Source: JBBQSN01 sp963825505 (lineage in GTDB: Bacteria > Actinomycetota > Actinomycetes > Actinomycetales > CAWJMD01). From it: DNA of 64,000 nucleotides. The DNA lies in assembly GCA_963825505.1 (NCBI GenBank), contig CAWGTL010000024.1:124001-188000 (forward strand), in the 5' to 3' direction. A program made the translations under genes and the position numbers. Shown here one piece after another: positions 24,131 through 31,884 of this stretch; positions within the stretch are counted from its first letter, which is position 1; each line of letters starts with the position of its first letter. The notes below the pieces were generated by a model. The model was not told the DNA's origin and searched no databases. It saw nothing but the letters and a program-made list of their open reading frames with translations.

Positions 24131-24769
24131 ATGCGCCTGGACCACGTCTCCTACGCCGCCGAGGGTGACGGCCTGCATGCCACCGCGCAGCGGCTGTCGG
24201 AGGCGCTCGGCGTCGAGCTGCTCGACGGGGGCATCCACCCCCGCTTCGGCACCCGCAACATGCTGCTGCCGCTCGAGGGCCTGCAGTACGTCGAGGTGGT
24301 CGAGGTGCTCGACCACCCGGCGTCCGACAAGGCGCCGTTCGGCCAGGCCGTGCGCGCCCGCTCCGAGGCCGGCGGCGGCTGGCTCGGCTGGGTGGTCTCG
24401 GTCGACGACATCGCCCCGCTCGAGGAGCGCCTGGGCCGCCCCGCGGTCGTGGGCAACCGGCACCGCCCCGACGGCGTGGAGCTCACCTGGAAGCAGCTCG
24501 GCGTCAAGGGCCTGATGTCCGACCCGCAGCTGCCGTACATGGTGCAGTGGACCATCGACGACGCCCTGCGCCCCGGCGCCGACAAGCCGTCCCCGGTCTC
24601 GATCGCCGGGCTGCAGATCGCCGGCGACCCCTCGCGGGTCACCCAGTGGCTCGGCATCGACGTGGGTGAGCCGCTCGCCGACGTCGAGGTCGACTGGGTC
24701 GCCCCGAAGGGCACGCCTGGCCTGCTCGCCGTCGACTTCCGCACGGCGGACGGCGTCGTCCGGCTCTGA
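24131..24769 (+). CDS. Glyoxalase-like (VOC) domain protein
   Basis: 212 residues, ATG 24131, 7 nt after CACGAT. MRLDHVSYAAEGDGLHATAQRLSEALGVELLDGGIHPRFGTRNMLLPLEGLQYVEVVEVLDHPA is characteristic of the Glyoxalase_3/VOC-like family of uncharacterised actinobacterial proteins, with a paired second domain (SIAGLQIAGDPSRVTQWLGID). Activity unknown. Shares its 15-bp promoter core with the lycopene cyclase gene. Confidence 0.75.
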   Translation: MRLDHVSYAAEGDGLHATAQRLSEALGVELLDGGIHPRFGTRNMLLPLEGLQYVEVVEVLDHPASDKAPFGQAVRARSEAGGGWLGWVVSVDDIAPLEERLGRPAVVGNRHRPDGVELTWKQLGVKGLMSDPQLPYMVQWTIDDALRPGADKPSPVSIAGLQIAGDPSRVTQWLGIDVGEPLADVEVDWVAPKGTPGLLAVDFRTADGVVRL

Positions 24770-24896
24770 CAACGACGCGTCACCCGTTCGGCCCCGCACC
24801 TCAGGGCTGATCGGGGCCCCCGCCCGTTTTGCGTGATCGCCACCCCTGACGCACCCTGGTCGTTGAACACTCACACGGGGTACTCGTAGGGGGACC

Positions 24897-26042
24897 ATGT
24901 CCACCGGCGTCCTGACGCCGACGCACAGCAGCACGACGACGCCCGCCGGCGACCCCGGTGCCATGCGTCGTCGCCGCAGGGAGCCCGCCCGCACCCGTCT
25001 GCGCCTGTCCGTCGTCATCCCTGCACACGACGAGGAGGCCACGATCGCCTCCACGATCGAGTCCCTCCTGTCCCAGGACCGCACGCCGGACGAGGTCGTC
25101 GTGGTCTGCGACAACTGCACCGACGGCACCGCCGACGTCGCGCGCCGCTACCCGGTGCGGGTGGTCGAGACCGTCGGCAACACCCACAAGAAGGCCGGCG
25201 CCCTCAACCAGGCGCTCCCGCAGGTGATGGACGGCCTGCGCGACGACGACGCCGTCATGGTCATGGACGCCGACTCGGTGCTGCAGCAGGGCTTCCTCGC
25301 CGAGGCCGAGCGCCGGCTGCTGACGGCCGAGGTGAGCGCCGTGGGCGGCACCTTCACCGGGCAGGAGGGTGGCGGCTTCGTCGGCATGTGCCAGCGCAAC
25401 GAGTACGCCCGGTACGCCCGGGACGTCACGCGCCGCGGCGGCAAGGTGCTCGTCCTGACCGGCACGGCGACGGTGTTCGCCGTCGGCGCCCTGCGCGACG
25501 TGGTCCGTGCCCGCCGCTCGGGTCGGCTGCCGGGCGCGCCGGAGGTCTACGACACGCGCGTGCTCACCGAGGACAACGAGCTGACGCTGGCCCTGCTCAC
25601 CCTCAGCCACGAGATCGTCTCGCCGCGCCGGTGCCGACTCACCACCGAGGTGATGCCCACCTGGCGCGAGCTCGCCCAGCAGCGGCTGCGGTGGAAGCGC
25701 GGCGCGCTGGAGAACCTCACCGACTACGGGTTCACCCGGGTCACCCGCGAGTACTGGGGACGACAGCTGCTGTCGCTCCTCGGGGTGCTCGTCACCTTCA
25801 CCTACCTCGGCGCCCTGCTCTGGGCGGTCGGGGTGGAGCGCCACCTGACCTTCTTCCCGATCTGGCTGACCGTCACCGCGATCTTCGTGGCCGAACGGGT
25901 CGTCACCGTCCGCTCCCGCGGACCGGTGCAGATGCTGGTGGGTGCGGTCCTGGTGGTGGAGATGGTCTACGACGTGTTCCTGCAAACCGTGCAGGCGAGG
26001 GCGTTCATCGACGCGGCAGTGCGCCGCGAGAGGAAGTGGTAG
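24897..26042 (+). CDS. Processive family-2 glycosyltransferase (PgaC/N-acetylglucosaminyltransferase-like)
   Basis: 381 residues from ATG 24897 with a GGGGG ribosome site. The GT-A domain shows VVIPAHDEEATIASTIESLLSQ, the DAD metal/UDP motif near residues 124-126, the TED base motif (LTEDNE, about 225) and the QQRLRW acceptor motif at about 261-266, followed by two to three membrane helices. This is the arrangement of poly-beta-1,6-GlcNAc, chitin, cellulose and hyaluronan synthases, which polymerise and extrude polysaccharide. Its position before a tiny membrane protein and a secreted GH26-like hydrolase suggests an exopolysaccharide locus. -35-like TTGAAC at 24863-24868. Confidence 0.85.
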   Translation: MSTGVLTPTHSSTTTPAGDPGAMRRRRREPARTRLRLSVVIPAHDEEATIASTIESLLSQDRTPDEVVVVCDNCTDGTADVARRYPVRVVETVGNTHKKAGALNQALPQVMDGLRDDDAVMVMDADSVLQQGFLAEAERRLLTAEVSAVGGTFTGQEGGGFVGMCQRNEYARYARDVTRRGGKVLVLTGTATVFAVGALRDVVRARRSGRLPGAPEVYDTRVLTEDNELTLALLTLSHEIVSPRRCRLTTEVMPTWRELAQQRLRWKRGALENLTDYGFTRVTREYWGRQLLSLLGVLVTFTYLGALLWAVGVERHLTFFPIWLTVTAIFVAERVVTVRSRGPVQMLVGAVLVVEMVYDVFLQTVQARAFIDAAVRRERKW

Positions 26043-26044
26043 TC

Positions 26045-26218
26045 GTGTACGACAACTCAGGTGCGGTTCTCGGCTCGGTGCTCGGCGGCGGTGCCGGTGC
26101 CGGCGCGCTCGCGGTCACGGGGGTGGACGCCGTCTGGCTGCCGCTCGCGGCCTTCGCGCTCGTCGGTGCCGGACTGGCTCTGCTGCGCACCCTGCCCAAG
26201 CGCGTGACCCAGGACTGA
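26045..26218 (+). CDS. Small single-span membrane protein with LAxTG-like sorting motif
   Basis: 57 residues from GTG 26045 (AGAGGAAG about 8 nt upstream, overlapping the end of the GT2 gene). After a Gly/Ala-rich stretch comes LAVTG, then a hydrophobic helix (VWLPLAAFALVGAGLALL) and the basic tail RTLPKR. This is the layout of a cell-wall sorting signal with the LAxTG motif used by class E sortases, but no N-terminal signal peptide is present. Alternatively it is a one-helix partner of the glycosyltransferase, as PgaD is for PgaC. Too short for a family call. Confidence 0.6.
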   Translation: MYDNSGAVLGSVLGGGAGAGALAVTGVDAVWLPLAAFALVGAGLALLRTLPKRVTQD

Positions 26219-26221
26219 GGT

Positions 26222-26241
26222 CGATCAACCTGGGTTGATCG
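26222..26241. promoter_or_regulatory. 20-bp perfect palindrome upstream of the GH26 gene
   Basis: CGATCAACCTGGGTTGATCG consists of 9-bp arms with a 2-bp centre. The loop is too short for a good RNA hairpin, so a protein-binding site is more likely. It lies 3 bases after the small membrane gene and 128 bases before the hydrolase start, in a 150-base gap with no other recognisable feature. Confidence 0.55.
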
Positions 26242-26369
26242 GGTGATCGTCCAGGACGCCGGGGTGACCCACCGCGCACGGCGGTGACGATGCGTGAGCG
26301 TCCGCGTCGGCCGGGTGGTGCGGGGGCACCGCCCGTCAAGCAGGTCCGGCTCCCCTCCGATCGAGGGAT

Positions 26370-27680
26370 GTGTCCCGTTCCTCCCGTCTCCTGCGCCCGC
26401 TCCTCGCGGTGGCCGCGCTGCTCGGCGTGATCGGCGCCGTGGTGCTTCCGCACGGATCGACCGCCACCGCCGCACCCGCCCCGGTGCCGCTCGGCGAGCG
26501 GGTGGCGTTCGGCGCCTACGTCGACGGCGATGGTGGCTCAGCCGGAGCGGTTCACCGACCTCGAGCGCACCTTGGGCGGCCGCTCGAGGTCGCGTCGTAC
26601 TTCTACGGCTACGGCGACGAGTTCCCGGCCGCGATCGAGAGCGGCTTCGCCGACGGCGGACGCCGGCAGGTGCTGCTGTCGTGGGACATGGGCCCGTACG
26701 ACTTCCGGTCGTGGTCCTCCGGCGCCCACGACGCCTACCTGCGCCGGATCGGTGCGCACGCCGCCGCCTACCCGCACGAGGTCTACGTCCGGCCCTGGCC
26801 GGAGATGAACGGCGACTGGTCGCCGTTCCAGCCCACCACGGGCGCCCGCAAGCCCTACGGCGGCACCCCGGCGGAGTTCGTGGCCGCCTGGCGGCACGTC
26901 GTCAGCACGGTCCGCGCGGCCGGCGGCGACAACGTGCGGTGGGTGTTCAACCCCACGGCCGACGTCTACGCCGAGACCACCGACGTGCGCACGATCTGGC
27001 CCGGTCGCGACTACGTCGACGTGCTGGGTATCGACGGCTACAACTGGGGACAGGACGACCAGTGGGGCCGCTGGCAGTCGTTCGAGGACGTCTTCGCCGT
27101 CCAGTACGAGCGGCTCACCTCCCTCGACCCGACGCTGCCGGTGTGGATCTGCGAGATCGCCTCGGCCGACCCCGCGGGCGACACCGCCCCGCTCGGCGCC
27201 ACCGACAAGGGCCGCTGGATCGGCGAGCTGTTCGCCAGCACCGCCTTCCCGCGGCTGACCACCGTCGTCTGGTTCGACGAGGACAAGGAGCGCGACTGGC
27301 GGCTGACGTCGTCCGCGTCCGCGCTCGCCGCCGCGAGGTCGTGGCTGTCGCCGACGCGGGGCGTGGTGTGCCTCGGGCCGGACGGGCAGGTCGTCGACGA
27401 CCGGTCCCCGTGCAGCCGGCTCAGCGTCGACCTGGCGGCCGCGCTCGGCCGGGCGCCGACGCCGGTGCCGGGCCTGCTGGTCGCGGCGTCGCAGGCGACG
27501 CCCGCGGGCGGGCAGGTGTGCAGCCAGGACGTGGCGGTCGTGGCCGACGGCGCCGAGGTGCGCGCAGCCGGCGCCGGCTGCGTCTCCGCAACCGTCGATC
27601 CGCACGGTCGCGTGCAGGTCTCGCTGCCGGCGGGCGCGTCGGTCGACGCCGGCTCGGTGCAGGCGGTCGACGGCACCTGA
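26370..27680 (+). CDS. Secreted GH26-like glycoside hydrolase (with a compensating frameshift pair)
   Basis: 436 codons from GTG 26370. A signal peptide (SRSSRLLRPLLAVAALLGVIGAVVL...ATA) is followed by the GH26-like TIM barrel: FGAYVDG, YFYGYGDEFP, RPWPEMNGDW with the acid/base Glu145, WVFNPTADV, GIDGYNWG and VWICEIAS with the nucleophile Glu262. GH26 enzymes cleave beta-mannans or beta-1,3/1,4-glucans. The C-terminal 80 residues are an extra beta-rich segment. Between 26530 and 26585 the frame as written reads nonsense, while the next frame reads MVAQPERFTDLERTLGG, exactly what the family has there. A one-base gain and a one-base loss flank it. Possibly degrades the polymer made by the GT2 upstream. 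Confidence 0.8.
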   Translation: MSRSSRLLRPLLAVAALLGVIGAVVLPHGSTATAAPAPVPLGERVAFGAYVDGDGGSAGAVHRPRAHLGRPLEVASYFYGYGDEFPAAIESGFADGGRRQVLLSWDMGPYDFRSWSSGAHDAYLRRIGAHAAAYPHEVYVRPWPEMNGDWSPFQPTTGARKPYGGTPAEFVAAWRHVVSTVRAAGGDNVRWVFNPTADVYAETTDVRTIWPGRDYVDVLGIDGYNWGQDDQWGRWQSFEDVFAVQYERLTSLDPTLPVWICEIASADPAGDTAPLGATDKGRWIGELFASTAFPRLTTVVWFDEDKERDWRLTSSASALAAARSWLSPTRGVVCLGPDGQVVDDRSPCSRLSVDLAAALGRAPTPVPGLLVAASQATPAGGQVCSQDVAVVADGAEVRAAGAGCVSATVDPHGRVQVSLPAGASVDAGSVQAVDGT

Positions 27681-27698
27681 GGTGCCCGGCGGACGGGG

Positions 27699-28013
27699 TC
27701 AGTGGGTGAGCTTCAGCCCGACGACGCACCCGACCAGACCGAGGATCAGCAGCAGCCGGACGACCGACACCGGCTCCGCGCCGGTGGCCATGGCGTAGGC
27801 GACCGTGAGGCCGGCGCCGATGCCCACCCAGACCGCGTACGCGGTGCCGACGGGCAGCTCACGCATGGCGAACGCCAGGCCGAGCATCGAGAGCACGAGC
27901 GCGACGCCGAACACGATCGACGGCACGAGGCGGGTGAACCCCTCGGAACGACCGAGGGCGGTGGCCCAGACGGCTTCCAGCACACCGGAGATGACGAGAA
28001 CGAGCCAGGACAT
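27699..28013 (-). CDS. gdx: SMR-family guanidinium exporter (Gdx/SugE-type)
   Basis: 104 residues with four membrane helices. The invariant Glu13 in VISGVLEAVWATALG is the coupling residue of small multidrug resistance transporters; WATALGRSEGFTRL, GTAYAVWVGIGA and the absence of the typical EmrE drug-pocket pattern favour the Gdx subgroup, which exports guanidinium in exchange for protons as an antiparallel dimer. The decisive evidence is the guanidine-III riboswitch directly upstream, which overlaps the approach to the ribosome site (ACGGAGG). Convergent with the GH26 gene, 18 bases between stops. Confidence 0.9.
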   Translation of the reverse strand: MSWLVLVISGVLEAVWATALGRSEGFTRLVPSIVFGVALVLSMLGLAFAMRELPVGTAYAVWVGIGAGLTVAYAMATGAEPVSVVRLLLILGLVGCVVGLKLTH

Positions 28014-28017
28014 GACG

Positions 28018-28086
28018 GCCTCCGTGGAAGCCGTCTTGTCGCTGTCCGGGTACGGCCCCGCTCGTCCGGGAGCCCCTCGGGGGCTC
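28018..28086 (-). promoter_or_regulatory. Guanidine-III (ykkC-III) riboswitch
   Basis: On the minus strand the core reads CCGGACGAGCGGGGCCGUAC (28069-28050), then CCGGACAGC (28049-28041) and GACAAGACGG (28040-28031). These are the conserved blocks of the guanidine-III pseudoknot (CCGGACGAG...CCGUACCCGG...ACAAGACGG). The core is followed by CUUCCACGGAGGCCGUC and the AUG, so ligand binding would expose the GGAGG ribosome site, which fits control of translation. A separate perfect hairpin GAGCCCC-CGA-GGGGCUC (28086-28070) immediately precedes the aptamer. The motif is known and typical of Actinobacteria; its gene is a guanidinium exporter, as expected. Confidence 0.9.
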
Positions 28087-28176
28087 TGCGTCCAGGATCT
28101 CAACGCAGCGCGCACGGGGCAAGCCCGCCGGTGGTGACCTCGGTCTCCACCCGGCCCCGGCCGCGGGCAGGCGCCG

Positions 28177-28986
28177 TCAGCGCAGGCCGAGCTCGTCGGC
28201 GAACAGGTCGTAGCCGACGAAGGCCACCAGGTCGAGCAGCGTGTGCGCCACGACGAGGGGCATCACCCGCCGCCACCGCAGGTAGACCACGGCGAACACC
28301 AGGCCCATCACGACGTTGCCGACGAACGGGCCGAACCCCTGGTAGAGGTGGTACGACCCGCGCAGCACCGCCGAGGAGAAGACGACCAGCGGTGCGGCCC
28401 AGCGCAGCTGCTCCAACCGCTCGACCAGGTACCCGACGACGAGCACCTCCTCGAGCACCGCGTTCTTCAGCGCCGACAGGACCAGGACGGGGATCGTCCA
28501 CCAGTAGGCGTTCAGGGCCGCGGGGACGACCTCGGCGGTGATGCCGATCGCGCGTCCGGCGAAGTACAGCCCGAGGCCGGGCAGCCCGATCGCCGCGGCC
28601 AGACCGGCACCGACGGCGAGGTCGCGCAGCGGGTGGCGCAGGTCGAACCCGAGGCGGCGGGTGGCACGACGACCCGGCTCGGACAGCAGGAACAGCGCCA
28701 GCGCCACCGGCACGAGCGCGAAGACCGTGCCGAGCAGCTGGTAGGTGAGGTCGAGGTACGGCCGCTCGCTGCGGGAGGCGTTGAGCGTCGCCGTCGCCTG
28801 CCCGATCGGTCCCTGGGTCAGCTTGGCCACCAGGCTCGTGACCGCGTAGACCGCGGACTGCCCCAGCGACAGGCCGAGGACGATCAGCACCTCGGCGCCG
28901 AGACGCCGCCGGGCGGGCTCCGCGGCGGGCCCGGTCGGCGGCGTCTCGGTCGGCGGCGTCTCGGCCACCGGGGGCGTCTGGCTCAC
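28177..28986 (-). CDS. CPBP-family intramembrane metalloprotease
   Basis: 269 residues from GTG 28986, 7 nt after TACCCT on the minus strand. A Pro/Thr-rich cytoplasmic N-terminus (about 28 residues) precedes about eight helices. The catalytic block is NAVLEEVLVVGYLVERL, with EE but Gly-Tyr where most members have Arg; the later RGSYHLYQG and NVVMGLVFAVVYLRWRR...VVAHTLLDL carry the second and third motifs with their His residues. CPBP proteins act on membrane-embedded substrates. The weakened first motif may mean altered activity. Confidence 0.8.
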   Translation of the reverse strand: MSQTPPVAETPPTETPPTGPAAEPARRRLGAEVLIVLGLSLGQSAVYAVTSLVAKLTQGPIGQATATLNASRSERPYLDLTYQLLGTVFALVPVALALFLLSEPGRRATRRLGFDLRHPLRDLAVGAGLAAAIGLPGLGLYFAGRAIGITAEVVPAALNAYWWTIPVLVLSALKNAVLEEVLVVGYLVERLEQLRWAAPLVVFSSAVLRGSYHLYQGFGPFVGNVVMGLVFAVVYLRWRRVMPLVVAHTLLDLVAFVGYDLFADELGLR

Positions 28987-29015
28987 GCCCCGAGGGTAGG
29001 TGCGTCCCGGGCTGG

Positions 29016-29749
29016 TCAGCTGTCGCCCTCGGTGGTCGACGGCGACGGGGTGCTGGTGGGGCTGTCGGACGGGGCGTCACCCCTCGGGCCGCCGCGCGTC
29101 CCGGGTCCACCGGCAGGGCCCTCGCGGTCCAGGCCGTCGGTGATGCGGTCCTCGAGGCCGGAGGTGATCTCGTCGGCCTCGGCCTGGGTCAGGTCGCCGT
29201 CCTCGACCTTCTGCGCCACGCGCCTTCTCCGCCTCGGCGACCAGCGCGGCGACCAGGTCCGCGCGGTCGACGCCCTCGGCGTCGGCGACCTCGCCGAGGG
29301 TCTCGCCGGCGCGCAGCCGGTCGCGCAGCGCGTCCTCCTCGAGCCCGAGGGTGGTGGCTGCGGTGGCCAGGCCCTGGTGCAGCACCCCGCCGCGCCCGTC
29401 CGACCCGCCGTCGCGCCCGCCGGAGCCGTGGCCGCCCGGGCCGCCTCTGCCCTCGGGACCGGCCTCGGCCAGCGTGCCGGCGACGGCGTCGGCCTGGTCC
29501 TGGGTGATCGTGCCGTCGGTCACCAGCCCGGCGATCCTCTCGGCGATCCGCTGCGTCCGCTCGGCGAGCCGCTCGGCCGCCGTCGCGTCGTCGACGGTGG
29601 CGTCGTCGCGTGGAGTCGTCGGTGGAGCCGTCCTCGGTGGCGGTCGCGGTGCTGGTGGCGGCCATGACCGGCAGGGCGACGGCGACGCCGCCGAGAGTGG
29701 TCAGGGCCAGCGCGCCGCCGGCGGCCAGGGCGATGGTCTTGGTGCGCAT
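29016..29749 (-). pseudogene. Secreted helical-repeat protein, disrupted by two indels
   Basis: ATG 29749 (GAGGAG upstream) begins MRTKTIALAAGGALALTTLG and a clear signal peptide ending AVALPVMAA. The mature part should read DDATVDDATAAERLAERTQR and onward to a DGTITQDQADAVAGTL unit, a Gly-rich spacer, then TLGLEEDALRDRLRAGETLGEVADAEGVDRADLVAALVAEAEKAR and a second DGDLTQAEADEITSGLEDRI unit. To read this, the frame must change near 29611 and near 29222. The repeated DG-x-(I/L)TQ-x-(Q/E)AD units look loosely EF-hand-like, but the family is unknown to me; such proteins are common in Actinobacteria. Both breaks may be sequencing errors. Confidence 0.6.
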
Positions 29750-29762
29750 GGGTGCTCCTCGT

Positions 29763-29797
29763 CTCAGAGGCCGACGGTCGGTCCGGCGGCTTCTGAG
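29763..29797 (-). other. Stem-loop in the leader of the secreted-protein gene
   Basis: CTCAGAGGCCG (29763-29773) and CGGCTTCTGAG (29787-29797) form 11-bp arms with one mismatch and a 13-base loop, placed just upstream of the ribosome site of the gene starting at 29749. It could be a terminator for purB-side transcription or a leader structure. Confidence 0.4.
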
Positions 29798-29838
29798 CCC
29801 AGGATCGGCACCGCACCTGGCAACAGCCTGGGACGCGG

Positions 29839-31289
29839 CTAGGAGCTCGCCACCCGCGGGGAGCGGACCGGGCCTGCCCGTCGTCCAGGTGGTCGACCAG
29901 CCGCGCCGCGAGCCCGGTGTACGAGGCGGGGGTGAGCGCGGCGAGCCGCTCCTCGACGTCCGGCGGGCAGGCCGAGGCCGCGCACGAACTCGCGCATCGC
30001 GGCGCCGTCGACGCGGCGACCCCGGGTCAGCTCCTTGAGCCGCTCGTACGGGTCCTCCATCCCCGTCGCCCCGGCCACGCCGGCGGCGCGCATCGCCGAC
30101 TGCACCGCCTCACCGAGCACCTCCCAGTTCGCGTCGAGGTCGCGGGCCATGGCGTCCGGGTCGGCGTCGAGGCCGGCCAGGCCCGCGGGCGACGTTGTCG
30201 ATCGCGAGCAGGGAGTGGCCGAACGCGGTGCCGATGTTGCGCTGCATGGAGGAGTCGGTGAGGTCGCGCTGCAGCCGGCTGGTGACCAGGGTCGAGGACA
30301 GCACGTCGAGCAGGGCCGAGGAGACCTCGAGGTTGGCCTCGGCGTTCTCGAACCGGATCGGGTTCACCTTGTGCGGCATCGTGGACGACCCGGTGGAGCC
30401 GTGCGCCCCGAGCTGCTGGGCGAAGTAGCCCAGCGAGATGTAGGTCCACACGTCGGTGGCGAGGTTGTGCAGCACCCGGTTGAACCGCGCGACGTCGGCG
30501 TAGAGCTCGGCCTGCCAGTCGTGCGACTCGATCTGGGTGGTCAACGGGTTCCAGGTGAGGCCGAGGCCCTCGACGAACGAGCGCGAGACCTGCTCCCAGT
30601 CGGCACCCGGCACGGCGGCCAGGTGCGCGCCGTAGGTGCCGGTGGCGCCGTTGAGCTTGCCCAGGTACTCCGCGCCCTCGACCCGGCGCAGCTGCCGGTC
30701 GAGCCGGCGGGCCAGAACGGCGACCTCCTTGCCGAGCGTGGTGGGCGTGGCCGGTTGCCCGTGGGTGCGGGCCAGCATCGGCTGCTCGCGCAGGTCGCGT
30801 GCCATCGCCTCCAGCTGCTCCACCAGGGCGCGGGCGCGCGGCACCCACACCTGCGTCACCGCGCCGCGCACCATCAGCGCGTAGGAGAGGTTGTTGACGT
30901 CCTCGCTGGTGCAGCAGAAGTGGACCAGCTCGGTGGCGGCGTCGCTGGCGGTGCGGGTCAGCCGCCGCTTGACGAAGTACTCGACCGCCTTGACGTCGTG
31001 CGCGGTCTCGGCCTCGATCTCGGCGAGCTCGGCGCACCTCGTCCGGGCCGAAGTCGTCGACCACCCGGCGCAGCCGCGCCTTCTCGCCCTCGCCCAGCGG
31101 CTCGGCCCCGGGGACGGTGCCGTGGTCGGTGAGGTGCAGCAGCCACTCGACCTCGACCCGCACCCGCTCGCGGTTGAGCGCGGCCTCGGACAGGTGCTCG
31201 ACGAGGGGGGCGACGGCGGAGCGGTAACGGCCGTCGAGGGGGCCGAGGGCGGCGCCGGCGTCGGCGAGGGGGGTGCTCACGTCGTCCAT
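29839..31289 (-). pseudogene. purB: Adenylosuccinate lyase (purB), three frameshifts
   Basis: PurB cleaves SAICAR to AICAR and adenylosuccinate to AMP in purine synthesis. ATG 31289 starts MDDVSTPLADAGAALGPLDG and runs to GPDEVR. The middle segment is one frame over (YALMVRGAVTQVWVPRARALVEQ... with RTHGQPATPTTLGKE, NGATGTYGAH and the signature GSSTMPHKVNPIRFENAE). A third frame gives MARDLDANWEVLGEAVQSAMRAAGV, and a last change is needed near 29956 to read DVEERLAALTPASYTGLAA. Breaks lie near 31037, 30186 and 29956, each a one- or two-base gain or loss in GC runs. All catalytic motifs are intact and the gene is normally essential or nearly so, so sequencing error is the best explanation. Confidence 0.85.
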
Positions 31290-31466
31290 CGTCCCAGGTG
31301 CGAGGCGGGTGGCGCCGCGCGCGAGGGCGCGGGTACCAACGGGGGATGGAGCCCCGCCCGGACGACGCGCCGCGCGACCCGGACCACCGGCGGGACCGGG
31401 TCCGACGGGCGCCGGGACCGCTCTGCCGGACCGGCTGGCGGGGCCGCGATACCGCTGGACCGCCGG

Positions 31467-31793
31467 GTGGTCAAGCCGGAGCACCTGCGCCGCGGCGGCA
31501 GGCACCGGGCGCAGCCCCTCGAACCCGCGGTCCCGGGCGGCGACGAGGAGCAGGTCGACGTCGAGGGCGAGGTGCGCGAGGGGGTCGAGGGCGGCTCGGT
31601 CGTGCTGCGGGGCGCGGACGGGCGCACGTGGCAGCTCGGCCGCGCGCACGGCGACCTGGTGGGGTGCACGGTCCGGCTGCGCGGTCGTCCGCGCCGCGAC
31701 GTCATGACCACGGCGCAGCAGGGCGTGCCGCTGGAGGTGCTCGCCGTCGAGGTCGTCTCCGGTACGCCGGACGAGCACCGGCCCGGGACCTGA
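31467..31793 (+). CDS. Small OB-like (DUF5818-type) hypothetical protein
   Basis: The readable product from GTG 31467 has 108 residues: VVKPEHLRRGGRHRAQPLEP, then QVDVEGEVREGVEGGSVVLRGADGRTWQLGRAHGDLVGCTVRLRGRPRRDVMTTAQQGVPLEVLAVEVV. This beta-rich pattern (GxVxEGVEGGxxxLRGxDGRxWxL...VRLRGRP) resembles short OB-fold domains of secreted or cytoplasmic unknown proteins. The true start may be ATG 31346 in another frame (MEPRPDDAPRDPDHRRDR), which would require an indel of the kind seen in neighbours. Function unknown. Confidence 0.4.
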   Translation: MVKPEHLRRGGRHRAQPLEPAVPGGDEEQVDVEGEVREGVEGGSVVLRGADGRTWQLGRAHGDLVGCTVRLRGRPRRDVMTTAQQGVPLEVLAVEVVSGTPDEHRPGT

Positions 31794-31884
31794 GCCACCT
31801 CGCGCGCTCCCAGGGTGCGCCGACGCCGCGTCGGGCGCGATTCGGTCCCCGGTGCAGGCGCCTCTCGCCACTAGGTTGGCGCGC

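Noticed and set aside
29839..31289. Programmed ribosomal frameshifting in purB
   Set aside because: Three separate breaks with no slippery heptamer or downstream structure, in a family never known to use recoding; sequencing error is simpler.
31298..31470. Firm start for the small OB-like protein at ATG 31346
   Set aside because: That ATG is in another frame from the conserved C-terminal part; without resequencing the join cannot be shown, so only the readable part was annotated.
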